This document shows positions 9,392-20,672 of a stretch of DNA of 64,000 bases, piece by piece (the stretch's first letter is position 1; each line of letters opens with the position of its first letter). A model generated the notes under the pieces. The model did not search any database. It worked only from the letters and a program-made list of their open reading frames with translations, and was not told the DNA's origin. Position numbers and translations under genes: made by a program. The stretch lies in the NCBI GenBank assembly GCA_010015655.1, contig ML976731.1, positions 174,530-238,529 on the forward strand, given 5' to 3'. The DNA is from Bimuria novae-zelandiae CBS 107.79. Lineage: Eukaryota > Ascomycota > Dothideomycetes > Pleosporales > Didymosphaeriaceae.

Positions 9392-11596
9392 ATGGAGATA
9401 GACCACCACTATGAAATAAAAGACGTGAGTAGTTCTGCGTGTTAACACCGTTCCATAACCGTGTTGACGGTCCTGTAGTTGAAGCACTCGCTCCGAACAT
9501 CCAGCCTCGAGCTCAGCCTGGAGCGTAGCAGGCACTCGGTTGAGCTGGTAGCCAAGGATGAGGACATTCGGAAGCTGCGAGTCAACCAGTACCTGCTGCA
9601 GGACGAGAATGGTGACCTGCACGAGCAGCTGGAGGAAGAACAGGCGCGTTCAGATGGTCTCGAGGCCGAGCTCAACGAGGCACTTGCGCAGCTGGACGAG
9701 CAAGCGGCAGTGGCAGAATCAGCCCAGAACCAGATTCGCATGCAGGCGCGGGAAGTCGCGAATCTGAAGGTGCGTCTCTGTCCGTGCGGCCAAATCAACT
9801 GCTAATCGGTGCCCTCAGGCCGAGCTCAAGGCCATGGAGAACGTCACCTCCGACTCGAACAAGATCCTCTCCGAGAAGCTCGCCCTCACCCGCGAACTGT
9901 CGTCCCTCCGCCCCGAAGTCGAACACCTGCGCGCGCAGGTCGAAGCCAACAACGGCCTTCTCGCCGAGAAGCTCTCGCTGCAGCGCCAACTCAGCACCGC
10001 TCAGGTCGAGCTGGAGAATGAGAAGCGCACTTCGGCGCGGGCACTCGCGAAGCAAGGAAAGAAGATAGAGCAGGACGAGGACCTCCGCGGGCAGCTGGAG
10101 GAGCTCCGCATGGAGCTGGCGACAGAGAAGAAGGAGCGCATAAAGGCAGAGGCCGCATTCGCCAAAGCAGAAAAGGCTACCGAACAGGTGCAAGCCGATC
10201 TCGAAGCCCAACAGCAAGCGGCGGAGCGCGCGCAAGCCAAGGTGGACAAGGCCGGGAAGAAGGAGGCGCAGAGAGCGAGCAAGCGGGACGAGGAACGCGA
10301 CACTGAGGTGGAGCGCCTTCGCCAGGAACTTGCGCAGGAGAAGAGCGCCCGTGTAGCGGCTGAGAAAGCGAGCGCAAAGAACAATGACCGCGATGCCCAG
10401 CTTGAGCAGCTCCAACAGCAGCTCGACCAGGAGAAACGAGAGCGCCAGAAGCTCGAGAAGGCCAGCAAGAAGGCATCTCAGCAGAGCAGCCAGCAGCCCG
10501 ACACCAAGACCGACGACTTGAAGAAGGAGCTGGAGGCTGAGAAGCGGGAACGCAAGCAGCAAGAGAAGGAGTATACCAAAACCCTTTCCGATCTCCAAGC
10601 AAAGAATGCCATCCTGGACGACAAACTCAGCGCATTCCGGGAGAAGCTGCGGTCTACCAAAGCGTCGCTCAAGCAGAAAGAGGAGGAACTCGAACATGCT
10701 TCGCGAGTCCAGACCGCACCGCCTGCTAAGGTGGGTAGAGCCACCTCTGTCAAGCCCGCGAAAGCAGGTCGAAAGCGCATGGTCGCCTCCGTGGAGCCAG
10801 AAACCAACCTCGGGACACCAGGAGACGGCTTCCCCGCGAAGAAAGCCAAACGCGGGACCTCCGTCTCTACCATCGGCGACACATCCAACTTCTCGCTCAC
10901 GCCCTTCCTCAACCGCACCATCGTCCCCGGCGAGCCCACCATCCTGGAAGAGCCCTCCTCCGACAACGAACCCGATGCCGCCCCCGCCGCGCAAGAATCC
11001 ACACCCACCGCTCCCCCCAAGAAAGACGTCCCCGCATCCAAGCCCAAGACCGCGAAACCCAAAGCCCTCGCCCCCTCTGCCTCCAACAAGGCCAATGCAA
11101 AGCCCGGCGGCGCCCGCAAAAAAGCCCCCGCCCCCGTCCTCGACGTCGTCGCAGAAGAAGCCTCCCAGCTCTCCTCAAAAGACAACTCCGAAAACCTCCT
11201 CCCCGCCGTCACCGTGCCGCTCAAAACGACCGACGGTCCCTCCACCAAGACCTCTACCACTACCCTCAAGCCCCGCAAATCCCTCATGTCCTTCTCCACC
11301 TTCACCGACGAGCCGGCTGCCGAGAAGAAGAAGAAGAAGCGCAAGCTCGGCAACAGTGCGCTTGGGAAGACGCTGTTCGACGACGACGAAGAAGACGAGG
11401 AGGCCGCGCTGCCGAAGAAGAGCGGTAAAGGCCTGTTTGCTGCCCGCGCGCTTGGTGGGTTTGGTAAGATGGGGTTGGGGGGGAGGGGGAGGGGCGCGAT
11501 TAGTGGTGGGTATAATATGATGACTGACGAGGGGTTTGCATTTAGTCCGCTGNNNNNNNNNNNNNNNNNNNNNNGGGCGCGAGTTTCTTGAAGTGA
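9392..11596 (+). CDS. Long coiled-coil protein, probably nuclear (3 exons, contains assembly gap)
   Basis: Exon 1 is only 33 nt (9392-9424) and encodes MEIDHHYEIKD. Exons 2 (9479-9769) and 3 (from 9819) continue in phase after introns with GTGAGT/GTGCGT donors. Residues of about 12-440 form a long heptad-rich coiled coil dominated by Glu, Lys, Gln, Leu and Ala. The C-terminal third is basic and Pro/Ala/Ser/Lys-rich, with a short nuclear-localisation-like run (KKKKKRKL). It also has an acidic patch (DDDEEDEE) and a Gly/Arg-rich stretch near 11465-11515. The end is broken by 22 N at 11553-11574. Depending on the true gap length the frame ends TGA at 11589-11591 or, more likely, as ...SFLK with TGA at 11594-11596. 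A structural or chromosome-associated role is plausible, but the family is not recognised. Confidence 0.8.
11553..11574. other. Assembly gap (22 N)
   Basis: Run of N inside the last codons of the coiled-coil gene. It follows a G-rich stretch, which may explain the sequencing failure. The true length, and so the exact C-terminus of the protein, is unknown. Confidence 0.98.
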
Positions 11597-12068
11597 GATG
11601 TAGAGACGAATGTGTGGATGGGGAGTAAGCAGAGCGAAGGGCGTGATGTGGTGCATGGAGTCTTTGTAGGATTTGTGCATTTCTAATGTATGTGAGGTGT
11701 ATTGCTTATCTGGTCACATTTGAGCTCGTTGTTCTTCTTGCGTCCCTGGTTTCTTTCTTGTCCGTGGGTTTGGTCAACGTCACTTGGTTGTCATGTGGAA
11801 AAGAAAATTTGCTCTGATTTACACGGTTGCAGCGGAGGTGTAGGACTGGGCGATAGGAGGTGCAGTGCGGTATTGTTGAGTACTTATTCTTATGCGATTA
11901 GTACTCTGCGCACTCGTGCTAGGAGGCGTAGTTATAGGTGAGATATACGATGGATTACTGTGTTTGATTAAGTCTATGAGAGGGGAGTAAAGCTGTGAGA
12001 TGGGAGGTGGTGCTGTGGGATGGGCTGTGCGGTACGGCAACAACAACAACAAACCCAGACCCTAACCC
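11597..12068. other. Intergenic stretch upstream of the truncated gene
   Basis: About 470 bp with no convincing gene. It ends with a CAA-repeat leader (CAACAACAACAACAAAC, 12038-12054) directly before an ATG. This is a common fungal 5' untranslated motif and supports the start at 12069. Confidence 0.5.
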
Positions 12069-12571
12069 ATGGAGCCCGAGAATTATCCATGGGAAGCGGC
12101 AGCCACTAGGACTGTTGAGCCTGACTCTGTGCAACCAGGCAATGGTCAGCTATCCAGGGTCCAAGAGCCACAGGTGAGTTTCCGGCTTTGGATCTCCTGA
12201 CAACATCAGGCGTCCGGGCTGTAACAAACAAGAAGACCGTACTCCTCTTGACAGAACAAAATCGGAAGTTACCGGACTCGTCTCCGGGAGCCACACTTCA
12301 AAGCTTGCCTCGAGAGGTGCTGGACCTGATCCACGAGCATGCTATCGGCGAACGTGTCCTGTTCACTAAGAATCGCTCGACTATGCCCCCGGTAATGAGT
12401 GCGCCGAACCAAGGTTTCGAACCCTGGCCTCGCGACCTGTACGTTGTGCCTGCAGAACAAGATGGCACATGCTGGCTGTTGGGCGAGGGAAACGCTGTGG
12501 ACACCTCGACTTTGAGAAGCCTTTTGTCCGTTTTAAGGACTAATTCTAATCCTAAAGAATGGTATATTTAG
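12069..12571 (+). pseudogene. Gene truncated at the AT-rich border (F-box/2EXR-like start)
   Basis: The ATG at 12069 has a good context and a CAA-rich leader. It opens a 35-codon exon (12069-12173) that ends at a consensus GTGAGT donor. A CTGAC branch motif (about 12196) and an AG near 12232 give a 59-bp intron that joins in phase to the second exon. That exon contains LQSLPREVLDLIHEHAIG. The LPxEVxDLIxE pattern is the start of fungal F-box-like/2EXR-type domains. Normal codon composition stops at about 12540, where the sequence turns abruptly AT-rich, and the frame closes at 12571 with residues coded by island-type sequence. The family normally extends well beyond this point, so the 3' part was probably lost or displaced when the transposon island formed. 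Confidence 0.5.
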
Positions 12572-12613
12572 TAAATTAAGTAGTGCTTTAAGCTAAGCTT
12601 TGGGCTGTGCTTC

Positions 12614-12614
12614 A

Positions 12615-12641
<27 letters not shown>
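12614..12641. repeat. (ATT)n microsatellite
   Basis: Nine or so tandem ATT units just inside the left border of the AT-rich island. Confidence 0.85.
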
Positions 12642-12645
<4 letters not shown>

Positions 12646-13501
12646 TATAATTTAGTGCCCTCTATAGCGCTAGTATAACCCTTTTTTTTCTTAATTATTT
12701 AATAAAATAGGGTTTTTCGTTTTTTATTAAGTTCCTTTTAGCTTGGCTAGCACCTACATTATTTATCGGTTAAATACTATTATTCTTTAAGTTAGAGCTA
12801 TTATTAGCGTATCTATTATTATTATTATTATCTTTAGTCTAACTCTAATTAGTAGTACCATTATTACTCTTACTACACTTACTATTACCTTTCTACACGA
12901 CTAGTCTTACTTCTATATTAGTTATCAAGTACAGAATATAGTTAGTATAGCGTCCCTAATTTATAAGATTCTATAATTAAGCTATAGGCTACTAATTAAT
13001 TTTTTACTACTTTATACTTTTTAACTACTACCTTATCTTTTACGTAAGCATTAATAGCCCCTTAATACTTTTTTTTACTAGTAGCTTTATTAGCTTTACC
13101 GCCCGCTATAGTTTTACCTTATCTTAGTTAAATATCTAGTTCTAATATGCCAGATATATAAAATTATAGTTTATTAAGTACTTTAGTTTGCCCGTTTACT
13201 TAAACTAGCCAGTCTTATTTATTTTTATATTTTTAGTATTTATAACCTAGGCCTACGCTTTGTCCGCGTGCACTAATAGCCTCTATACTACTAATTACAT
13301 TTTAATAATATTTACTACCTAGCTAGGATTAAATAGTGTGCGATTACTATTTACTATTTTAATAATAAAATACCACTAGATTCTGCCAGCGTAAAGGAAT
13401 ATTTATACCTTAACTCTTTTATAAAGTATAATTTCCTTTCTACTCTAATCTATATACAAACTACATAAATATATATTAATATTTTATAATTCTATATTGT
13501 A
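12642..13501. other. Degenerate AT-rich sequence, unassigned
   Basis: About 860 bp of RIP-type sequence between the truncated gene and the first LTR. I could not match it to any of the transposon families seen elsewhere in the window. No coding potential is visible. Confidence 0.4.
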
Positions 13502-13932
13502 TGTTAAGTTCCCAAGGGGTAGCTAGTCCTAAAGGAGCTAAGTTTAATTTGTAAGTAAAAGTACTATAAGGAAAAAAAGGGGTATTAATAGCGTACACGT
13601 ATTAATAAAGCGTTAGTATTAAAAGGAAGGCGAAGTTATAAATAAATTAATAAAAGCCTAAATGTACTCTAAATAATAGATTAATAAATAGGTTAAACAC
13701 GAGTATAGAAAGGCCATACTTAACATTCTTATATATAAGTCACGTTTTATAGATCCTAGAGTCTTATTTGTCCTAAGGTCTTAGATGTTAAGATACTATT
13801 AGGACTTCTTATAATTCTAGGACGCGTAAACTGTTACGTAATTTATAGCTAAGTTAGGAATCCTGGCTTAGGCGCGTAGATAAGTATCGATATCCCGTTA
13901 TGCATTATATTAGATCCTAATAGATCTTAGTA
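13502..13932 (-). repeat. Degenerate LTR, R1/G family, minus orientation
   Basis: Begins TGTTAAG and ends near GATCTTAGTA. It can be aligned along its length with the LTRs at 14848, 35799, 43067, 58397 and 60236 (reverse orientation), for example by the blocks equivalent to TTAATAAACAGGTTAAA and GCTAAGTTAGGAAT. It is strongly RIP-altered. No matching target duplication is seen, so it could be a solo LTR or the remnant of a lost element. Confidence 0.65.
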
Positions 13933-14109
13933 TATACCTTTTATTCTTTTAAACTAAGTACGTGTCTCTTATAGGGAGTTTAGTACTATAGTTCCTGATA
14001 GACAAGGGTGTTTTAATAGATTAGTAAAAAAAGTATATTACTAGTTATAACGTATTCTACATATGAGCTACGCACCCAGGCAAGCTGGGCGCTTTTATTA
14101 AGTCTACAC

Positions 14110-14842
14110 TAAATTATAATTAATATATAATAGCTTAATAAAATAATAGTTAATTAACTTTGCAGGAAGCAAATATAGAGCTTACGTTATAATTTATTTT
14201 TAATAACTAAATTTAGTTAGTCTACTGTGGTATTACCACATATAATGCGTCTAGATTTATATTATATAATAAACGCGCTAGTGTCCTCCCATGCGCTAAA
14301 CTATAACTAAACTTAATAAACTTATAAAGTTAAGGAAAAAAATAATTATCTAGTAAATTTAAATCCTACTAAGTAATAATACCTTATAATTTTTACGTAG
14401 GTTTAAAATACAGTAAATACTTTACTAGCTATGCGTGACTAAAGATAGGTTAATAAAAACTAGTTATTAAGTTTTATTAAGTATATACCTAAGTGTAACG
14501 TATTATTTACTACTATGCTAACCTAGCAAAAGGTATAAAATAATACTCTATAAGGTAGAGTAGATCCTAGATAAATAGTATATATACTAATATAGGCTAG
14601 TAATAACTAAGGGGCTAGATCCTTAGCTAGCCACACTTAGGCTAGTATATAACTAGGCCGAAATAGTACCTAGTACTAAGATTATAATACGGTTTAATTG
14701 TAAGCTAAACTACTTCAGAATGTTATATAAGAACCTTACTATTATATTAAACTAGTTTTAACTTATATAGAATATAAAGGCGAAGTACGGCATATAGGAT
14801 AAAAATGTATAGAACTTTAATAAGTCTAGTTTTATAATAGGC
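14110..14842 (+). pseudogene. Transposase of element F, 5' part (RIP-degraded)
   Basis: Conceptual reading near 14690-14842 gives blocks of the pogo/Fot1 transposase with the pattern RFNxKLNYFRML, then KAKYGI and a degraded NFxxSxFxIGV motif around the first catalytic region. Many in-frame TAG/TAA codons are present. The frame is interrupted at the GTAAG target site of R1 and resumes at 36233. Confidence 0.65.
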
Positions 14843-14847
14843 GTAAG

Positions 14848-15280
14848 TGTTAGGATCCCATATTTGACTACGGTGATTCACGTCTTAGGACGAAAGGATC
14901 GACGAAATCCCGCTAAATATTGTGTAATGTCTCACGGTATCCTACACGCCAAGACTATGGGACACCGGGATCACGTGACTGTACTATAGCATCCCACATG
15001 TACCACGTTTAGGATAACATAGGACCATAGGATATTATGGGATAGGTCATATATATAGGAACACGATAATAGACTTCTATTATCGTATTTAACCTATTTA
15101 CTAATCTATTGTTTAAATTTAACTTAGGCTCTTATTAATTTAATTATACTATATATACCTTTAATACTAACGTCCTATTAATACGCGTAAGTTATTAATA
15201 CCCTTACTTAATTTATAGTACTCTTACCTAGGAACTAACCTTTACCCCTTTAGGACTAGCTACCCTATAGGGGCTTAATA
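14848..15280 (+). repeat. 5' LTR of R1
   Basis: 433 bp, TGTTAGGATCCC start. It keeps the palindrome TCACGTGA (14972-14979). Partner LTR at 35799-36232. Confidence 0.85.
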
Positions 15281-15299
15281 TCTTAAACACCTTTAATAT

Positions 15300-16330
15300 A
15301 AGTACTATAAGGACCCCTTCCTCTTTCATGGCTTTAGACAGTGCTAGTATTACTCTAATAAAAGATACTAAGAGTAAAGCATATAAATCTAACTTATATA
15401 ATAATAATTATAACTACCTTAATACTTAGCTTTTATAATTCGACCTTTACTTCTTTAATTAAGATAATAATTTTTAAAATAAGATGAAAGCTATCGTCGT
15501 ATTAATATATAAGGAATGACTAAAGAATAGATCTACCCCTACTTAACTAAGTACTTAGAAAAAGACCAAGATAATAAGGATAAAGACTACGTTAATAACT
15601 ACGCTAATATAATTAACATTATTAAGAATTACGTTAACTTTAAGAAATATCTTTAATAAATATTTAGGATTGCTAATAAGACTACTATAGCCAAACAGAC
15701 TATTTAAACGATTAAATAACACTAATTTGTAGCTAAGTATATAGTTAAATTCTATAAGTATGCTATATAACTGAACTAGGAAAATAAATCTCTTAAAATA
15801 ATATATAAATAAGGACTGAGGCATAAGGTGTGTGAAAAACTTTTATATAGTAGTATTAAAACTAATACTCTTAAAGAATTATATAAAGAAATAATTTAGA
15901 TTAATGCTAAATAGTTAGCGTTGTAAGAAGAGTTCCGCAGGAATCTAAGGAACGCTAGTTATAGACAGGCACTTATTATCTACAGGGCGCCGCCAAAAGC
16001 ATCTCGTAGCTATCGCGACTCTTATAATTACTAACCTATAAAAGGAATCTAGTTTAATAACCTAAAGAAGGGAACAGGAAAGGCTAAAGGCTTTTATAAG
16101 CCTAATAAATAAGGGCGTATCTTAGATAGAACCTATAAACAAGAGACTAAGACGCGTAAATATTTTATATATAGTAAACTAGGCCACATCGTCAGGAACT
16201 ATAGATCTAAGAATAAGGTTATTAGATAGTTAAATATACTAACTATTAATGACGTAAAGGGGACTAATAAAGAATAATAAGTAATAAGTGCTATTAAGTA
16301 ACTTAATATCTATAATAAGAATTTAGAATA
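15300..16330 (+). pseudogene. R1 gag remnant with zinc knuckle
   Basis: Degenerate gag coding region following the 5' LTR. At about 16172-16210 a CCHC-type knuckle is visible as SKLGHIVRNYRSK. In it the last Cys has become Tyr (TGT to TAT) and the upstream Cys codons are also lost. All changes fit RIP. Confidence 0.6.
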
Positions 16331-17329
16331 ATTAGTGTTACCTATCTTACAACTTTATAAGGATATATATAAAAGTTTAAATAAAAAAGAGATAGAGCTG
16401 GTGCCATAATCTCTTATACTTTACCCTAGGTAGAGCAAGCTAATTACTAGTAGAATAATAACTATTTTTAACTTCTTAAAAAAATACTAACTAAGGGAAG
16501 GAGACGTTAATTTTATAATAATAAAATAATAATTTAAAAAATATAAAATAGTACTTTACTACGCTTACTAACTTAACTTAGTTAGTAAGGTAGTACGTAA
16601 ATAGGTAGACTATTGCTATAAAATAAAGACCCTAAAAAGAAGTACTTCAATAAAAACCTAAACTATAAACTATAGTACGACCTAGACCACCGTAACCCTA
16701 CGCATAGAACTATATAATAGACCCTCTATTATGAAGATTAATATACTATATATTACAAAGCTAAAGAATATAGGTATTTTTCCTAAATATACTAATAATA
16801 TAGATAAGAATATCTTAACTATTTTATTACCTATTACAACGTTTATCTCTAGGATAAATGCAAAACGCGATATTTTTTATATTTTAACTAAGTAATAAAC
16901 TAAGTAATATTACTATTAGTTAATAAAAAATATATATTAAATATATAGTAAACATGCTTACATTAGAAGGTAAAGCACAGATTTAATTATATACCTAAAG
17001 GAACTATAACTTTTAAGATTAAGTTAATAATAAGGAATAAAGATAGTAAAGCTTCTTAAGAAAGGGCTTAGCAACAGTCTTAGGAAAGGAAAGATAAAGG
17101 ATACCCCTAGTCTATAGAGCTAACCACAAAGAAGATGTCTTTTTTAGACCTAGACTTCGGCAGAAAAACGCCTTTAAAGCATTAAATACTACTAATAGTT
17201 AGGCATCAATTAAGCTACTAGTATAGCTTAAAAAATATAAATAAAAGCTATGCTAAAATCAGGACCACAGAAGAGTTATATATTAAAAAAAGTACTTAAT
17301 AGAGTAAGACTTTATAAACATAAAAAGAC
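16331..17329 (+). pseudogene. R1 protease/linker remnant
   Basis: Continuation of the R1 polyprotein after gag, heavily stop-ridden. It should hold the protease and the start of RT by position, but no catalytic triad can be read confidently. It ends at the TA target of element A. Confidence 0.4.
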
Positions 17330-17331
17330 TA

Positions 17332-19220
17332 CTCGCCCCACACGCCAACCGGACGTTGGCCCTGCGCAGCCCAACGTAACTTCGTAGCCTAACGTAACTT
17401 TGTATAGAGAATCGAAATTAATCTAGTCTTTTGACAGCGTAGACTTCAATTATATAGGCTAATATACAGTGGAGTTGGTGTAGCAAGTAGGGCAGGATCT
17501 ACAGTCATCTCTCTAAGAGATAGGACCTATTAGGGCTGATTTTGTAGGCTCTGTAAGTGGGCGTCCTTATACGTTTTTATAGCCTTTCGAGTAACCTTTT
17601 AAGCCTTAAGCTTTATACGTTAATTAATTACTTATTGCGCTGCTTTAATAGTTACTATACTACTTTTTTATACTAGCCTTTTATCTTTAATCTGCCTTTT
17701 TTAGCGTTGTTAAGCTACTACGGTAATATTTATAAGGTCGCGCTGGGCCAGCGCGAGACTATCAATTAGCAATTGCGAGCTTTCTAGGAATTTTATAAGC
17801 CTCCTGCTTGATATATTGCTTCTCTCTAGGGCGCGCGACATTTTTTGATGCTACCGCTGATATGCTATAGGTGTATTGGCGATAGGGCTCGAATTAACAG
17901 CAGATAGAACTAATAGGGATAGCGTCTGGATAGGTGCTAGCAGCTTTATGTAAACAAGCTCTAAATTAAATAGAAAGATCCTAGCTTTCTCCTAGGCGCT
18001 TAGGATTATGCTGCGCTTAAATATATCTATCCTGATCCTATAGATCGCATGTAGAAATTCGACTTTGTTAAAGTCTGTGTAGCTAGTTCGGGTGGCCATC
18101 TTTATAGCCTTTTTATAATTCTGCTTTAATAGCTAAAAATAGACGACGTCTAGAGGCTGCAGATAATATAATAAATATAGCGATAGTAAAAAGGGGAGTA
18201 TTTTATAATCATCGCAGAACTATATAAACTTAATAGTAAGGTAGCTACTAAATCTATTAAATATAAGTAATTACTATACGCCTTTTTAGCGCGCGCGCGT
18301 TTATATTTTAAAGAACTTTAGCTACTCTATTAAGATTAAGTTATTAGCGTATCCTAATATTAATATAGCAATTATATAGCTATTAGGCAGCGCCGTATTT
18401 GTATACTAGTAATAAAGGTAATTAATAGCCTATATAACGAGTATAGGTTTAAGCACCTCTCTATTACTAGAGATTAATTTAATACTCGTAATATAATTAC
18501 GCGACGTCTCTAACGCAGAGACATAAGAATAATTAAACTCTATAGTAATGATCTATTAATTACTACTAACGCCTATACGGAAGCCGGTTTCGTCTATATT
18601 ATAGGTGTCTAATAGGGTAACGCCATAGGTGTATATCACCTTTTTAAGCTAAATAAAATAATGGCTATAAGCTTTAAACGTCGCTATTACTATATAATTA
18701 ATATGCTGCGACTTTTGCTTTATACAGCGATAGTCTGGATTTCTTAATAGCTATCGCGATAGCTAGTCCTTACTAAGTAAGAGAGCTCTACTATTAGGGT
18801 GCGCGCGATTAAGGATATATTAAGTAGCACCTTTTAACTACGGCATAAGGTATAGCATGCTAATAGTGTCGTAGCAATATATATATAACTTTAGCGCTTT
18901 ATCCTAGGTCTCTAAGAGTCGTAGATTCGTGCCGCTATAGTCATAGTAGCTGATCCGGCCTCCAGCGCGCGCTTAAAGTCGCGAAACAGGCACGCTCTAT
19001 TCGCGTGCTGTAGCTGCAAAATTAGGTATTTTTAAGCTAGAAAAACTAAAAAGATAATTAGAGATACGCTGCTTAATTTCATAGCTCTTGCTATAATATT
19101 TAGGCATGGTTATAGGTTGTTTATTAAGAAAATAGAAAAATCTGTAATAAAAAGTTACGTTAGGCTGCGAAGTTACGTTGGGCTGCGCAGGGCCAACCTC
19201 TGGTTGGCGTGTGGGGCGAG
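17332..19220 (-). mobile_element. Pogo/Fot1-like transposon A
   Basis: 1889 bp bounded by inverted repeats of about 75 bp that begin CTCGCCCCACACGCCAACC (17332 onward; complement at 19145-19220). TA lies on both sides (17330-17331, 19221-19222). The transposase is on the minus strand. The TIRs are GC-rich and keep their CA dinucleotides, while the interior is RIP-altered. Its right TA is also the left TA of element B. Confidence 0.85.
17420..19107 (-). pseudogene. Transposase of element A (RIP-degraded)
   Basis: The ATG at 19105-19107 starts MPKYYSKSYEIKQRI, followed by FSSLKIPNFAATARE. This is the N-terminal Psq-type helix-turn-helix DNA-binding region seen in fungal pogo/Fot1 transposases. 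The expected next residues continue after a TAG that stands for a Tyr or Gln codon (SVPVSRL). The rest of the frame is broken by many RIP-type stops. Confidence 0.65.
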
Positions 19221-19559
19221 TAACGTGTTTTATAAGCGAGTGCGCATTACAAGCGAGTGCGCACCCCACCAACTTTATACACCTCTATATACAAATATCT
19301 TAACCACGTTAAGAGATAATATCTAGATATTAATAAGATAGATTAAGCAATATCTAAAGTATCTTTTTACACGTGCGTGAGTTATGCCCAGTCTCTCTAC
19401 ACCTCTTGTAGCACGCCAGGGCCTGGCGGCTACGGCCTGATCGCTCTATATCTTAACGCTGTTCACGCTCTATCTGCTGGTTAGCCTCCTTTTAAGCGAG
19501 TATATTCTCTCCCTCTCCCTTTATTAAGGTCCCCTGCCTTTATATCTGCTTCTTCTTGC

Positions 19560-20616
19560 GCTGCCTACGCTTTATTACTACCTTATTAGCTCTCTTAAGG
19601 CTGGTGATCCAATCGCGCATTAGCTTAGCTAAGAGTATTATTACCTCTACCCCCTTCTTAAGCTAGCTAATCGCCTTAATAATTAAGACTAGCAATAAGC
19701 TCTTATGCCGCTATACGCGATTACGTATTAATATTAATTAAGTATTAAGCTCGTGTACGTTGCTTGGTGTTTAAGCCTTTTAGAGAGCCTCTATAGTAAC
19801 TAGAGGAGTAGGCGTACGGAGCTGCACATCTAGCTTTAATAGAATAACGTCTGGCTGGAGAGGAACAAGGCCTGCACCTCGAAAGGCTAAGTAGATATTA
19901 GCTACTATAAATAATCGCGTAAAGGCTACCTTAAAGGCTAGTAAAAACTTAAGTTTTATAATATAGTTAATATAGTCGCGTATTAGGCTTTTGATCTGGC
20001 GGCTGTACGCGCGCTTTAATGGCGAGAAGTAGCTAACGTTAAGTAGCTATAGTAAGTAGGATAAGTGTGGTAGCATGCAGAGCGTATAGATATTATTCTC
20101 CTTATAGAGCTCTTAAAACTCGAGAGAGTAGTAGCTCTTATAACTATTAAGGACAAGTAGCTAACGCGCCCTAACTATCTTGCCCTTTATATACTTAATA
20201 AAGTGCTTTAGCTACTTAACTTTAATTTTATTAGTTATGTAGCTATTATTACTAATAGCGATAGCCTAGTCGCGTGGGATATCCTCCTCGTACCAGATAG
20301 ATAGGTGGTACTAGCTAGCAAAGATAATAAACAGCGGAATAGCCTAGCTAGTAATATTAATTCCCTAGATTACTATCGTGCACTTGCGATTACCTAGCTA
20401 AATAGCCTTTAGCTAGCCTCTCCTCTCTAATCTTATTACAACGAGCTAAGTTATGATCTTGCCTATTATAAAGCTAACCTTGTTAAAGTTGTAGACGTCC
20501 TTATCACAGATGCCGTACTTAGCCTTTGTCTACTCTACAAGCTTGAACTAGCTCCTAATTAACACAGGATCCTCGCATAGAGCTCTCTGCCTATTATACG
20601 CTCGATTAAATCGCGT
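19560..20616 (-). pseudogene. Transposase of element B, catalytic part
   Basis: Minus-strand reading from 20616 gives TRFNRAYNRQRALCEDPVLI, then WFKLVESTKAKYGICDKDVY and a NFNKxSFIIGK block. The last is the first DDE region with Asp and Glu codons changed to Asn and Lys (G to A). It follows directly on the N-terminal part at 25029-25240 once D is removed. Many stops occur further on. Confidence 0.7.
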
Positions 20617-20672
20617 TATCCCCCGCATGGCCAACATCGCCCTGGCACGGGCCACATCTTATTAGCCAATTA

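Noticed and set aside
9795..10994. Long minus-strand open frame (399 codons)
   Set aside because: It mirrors the coiled-coil gene on the plus strand. The Leu-rich product is an artefact of Glu/Gln/Lys codons read in reverse.
12057..12068. CCCTAACCC resembling a telomere repeat
   Set aside because: Only one and a half units, in the leader of a gene. No array is present.
15555..15824. Open frame of 89 codons on the minus strand
   Set aside because: It is antisense to degraded R1 gag sequence. AT-rich RIP sequence easily yields such frames.
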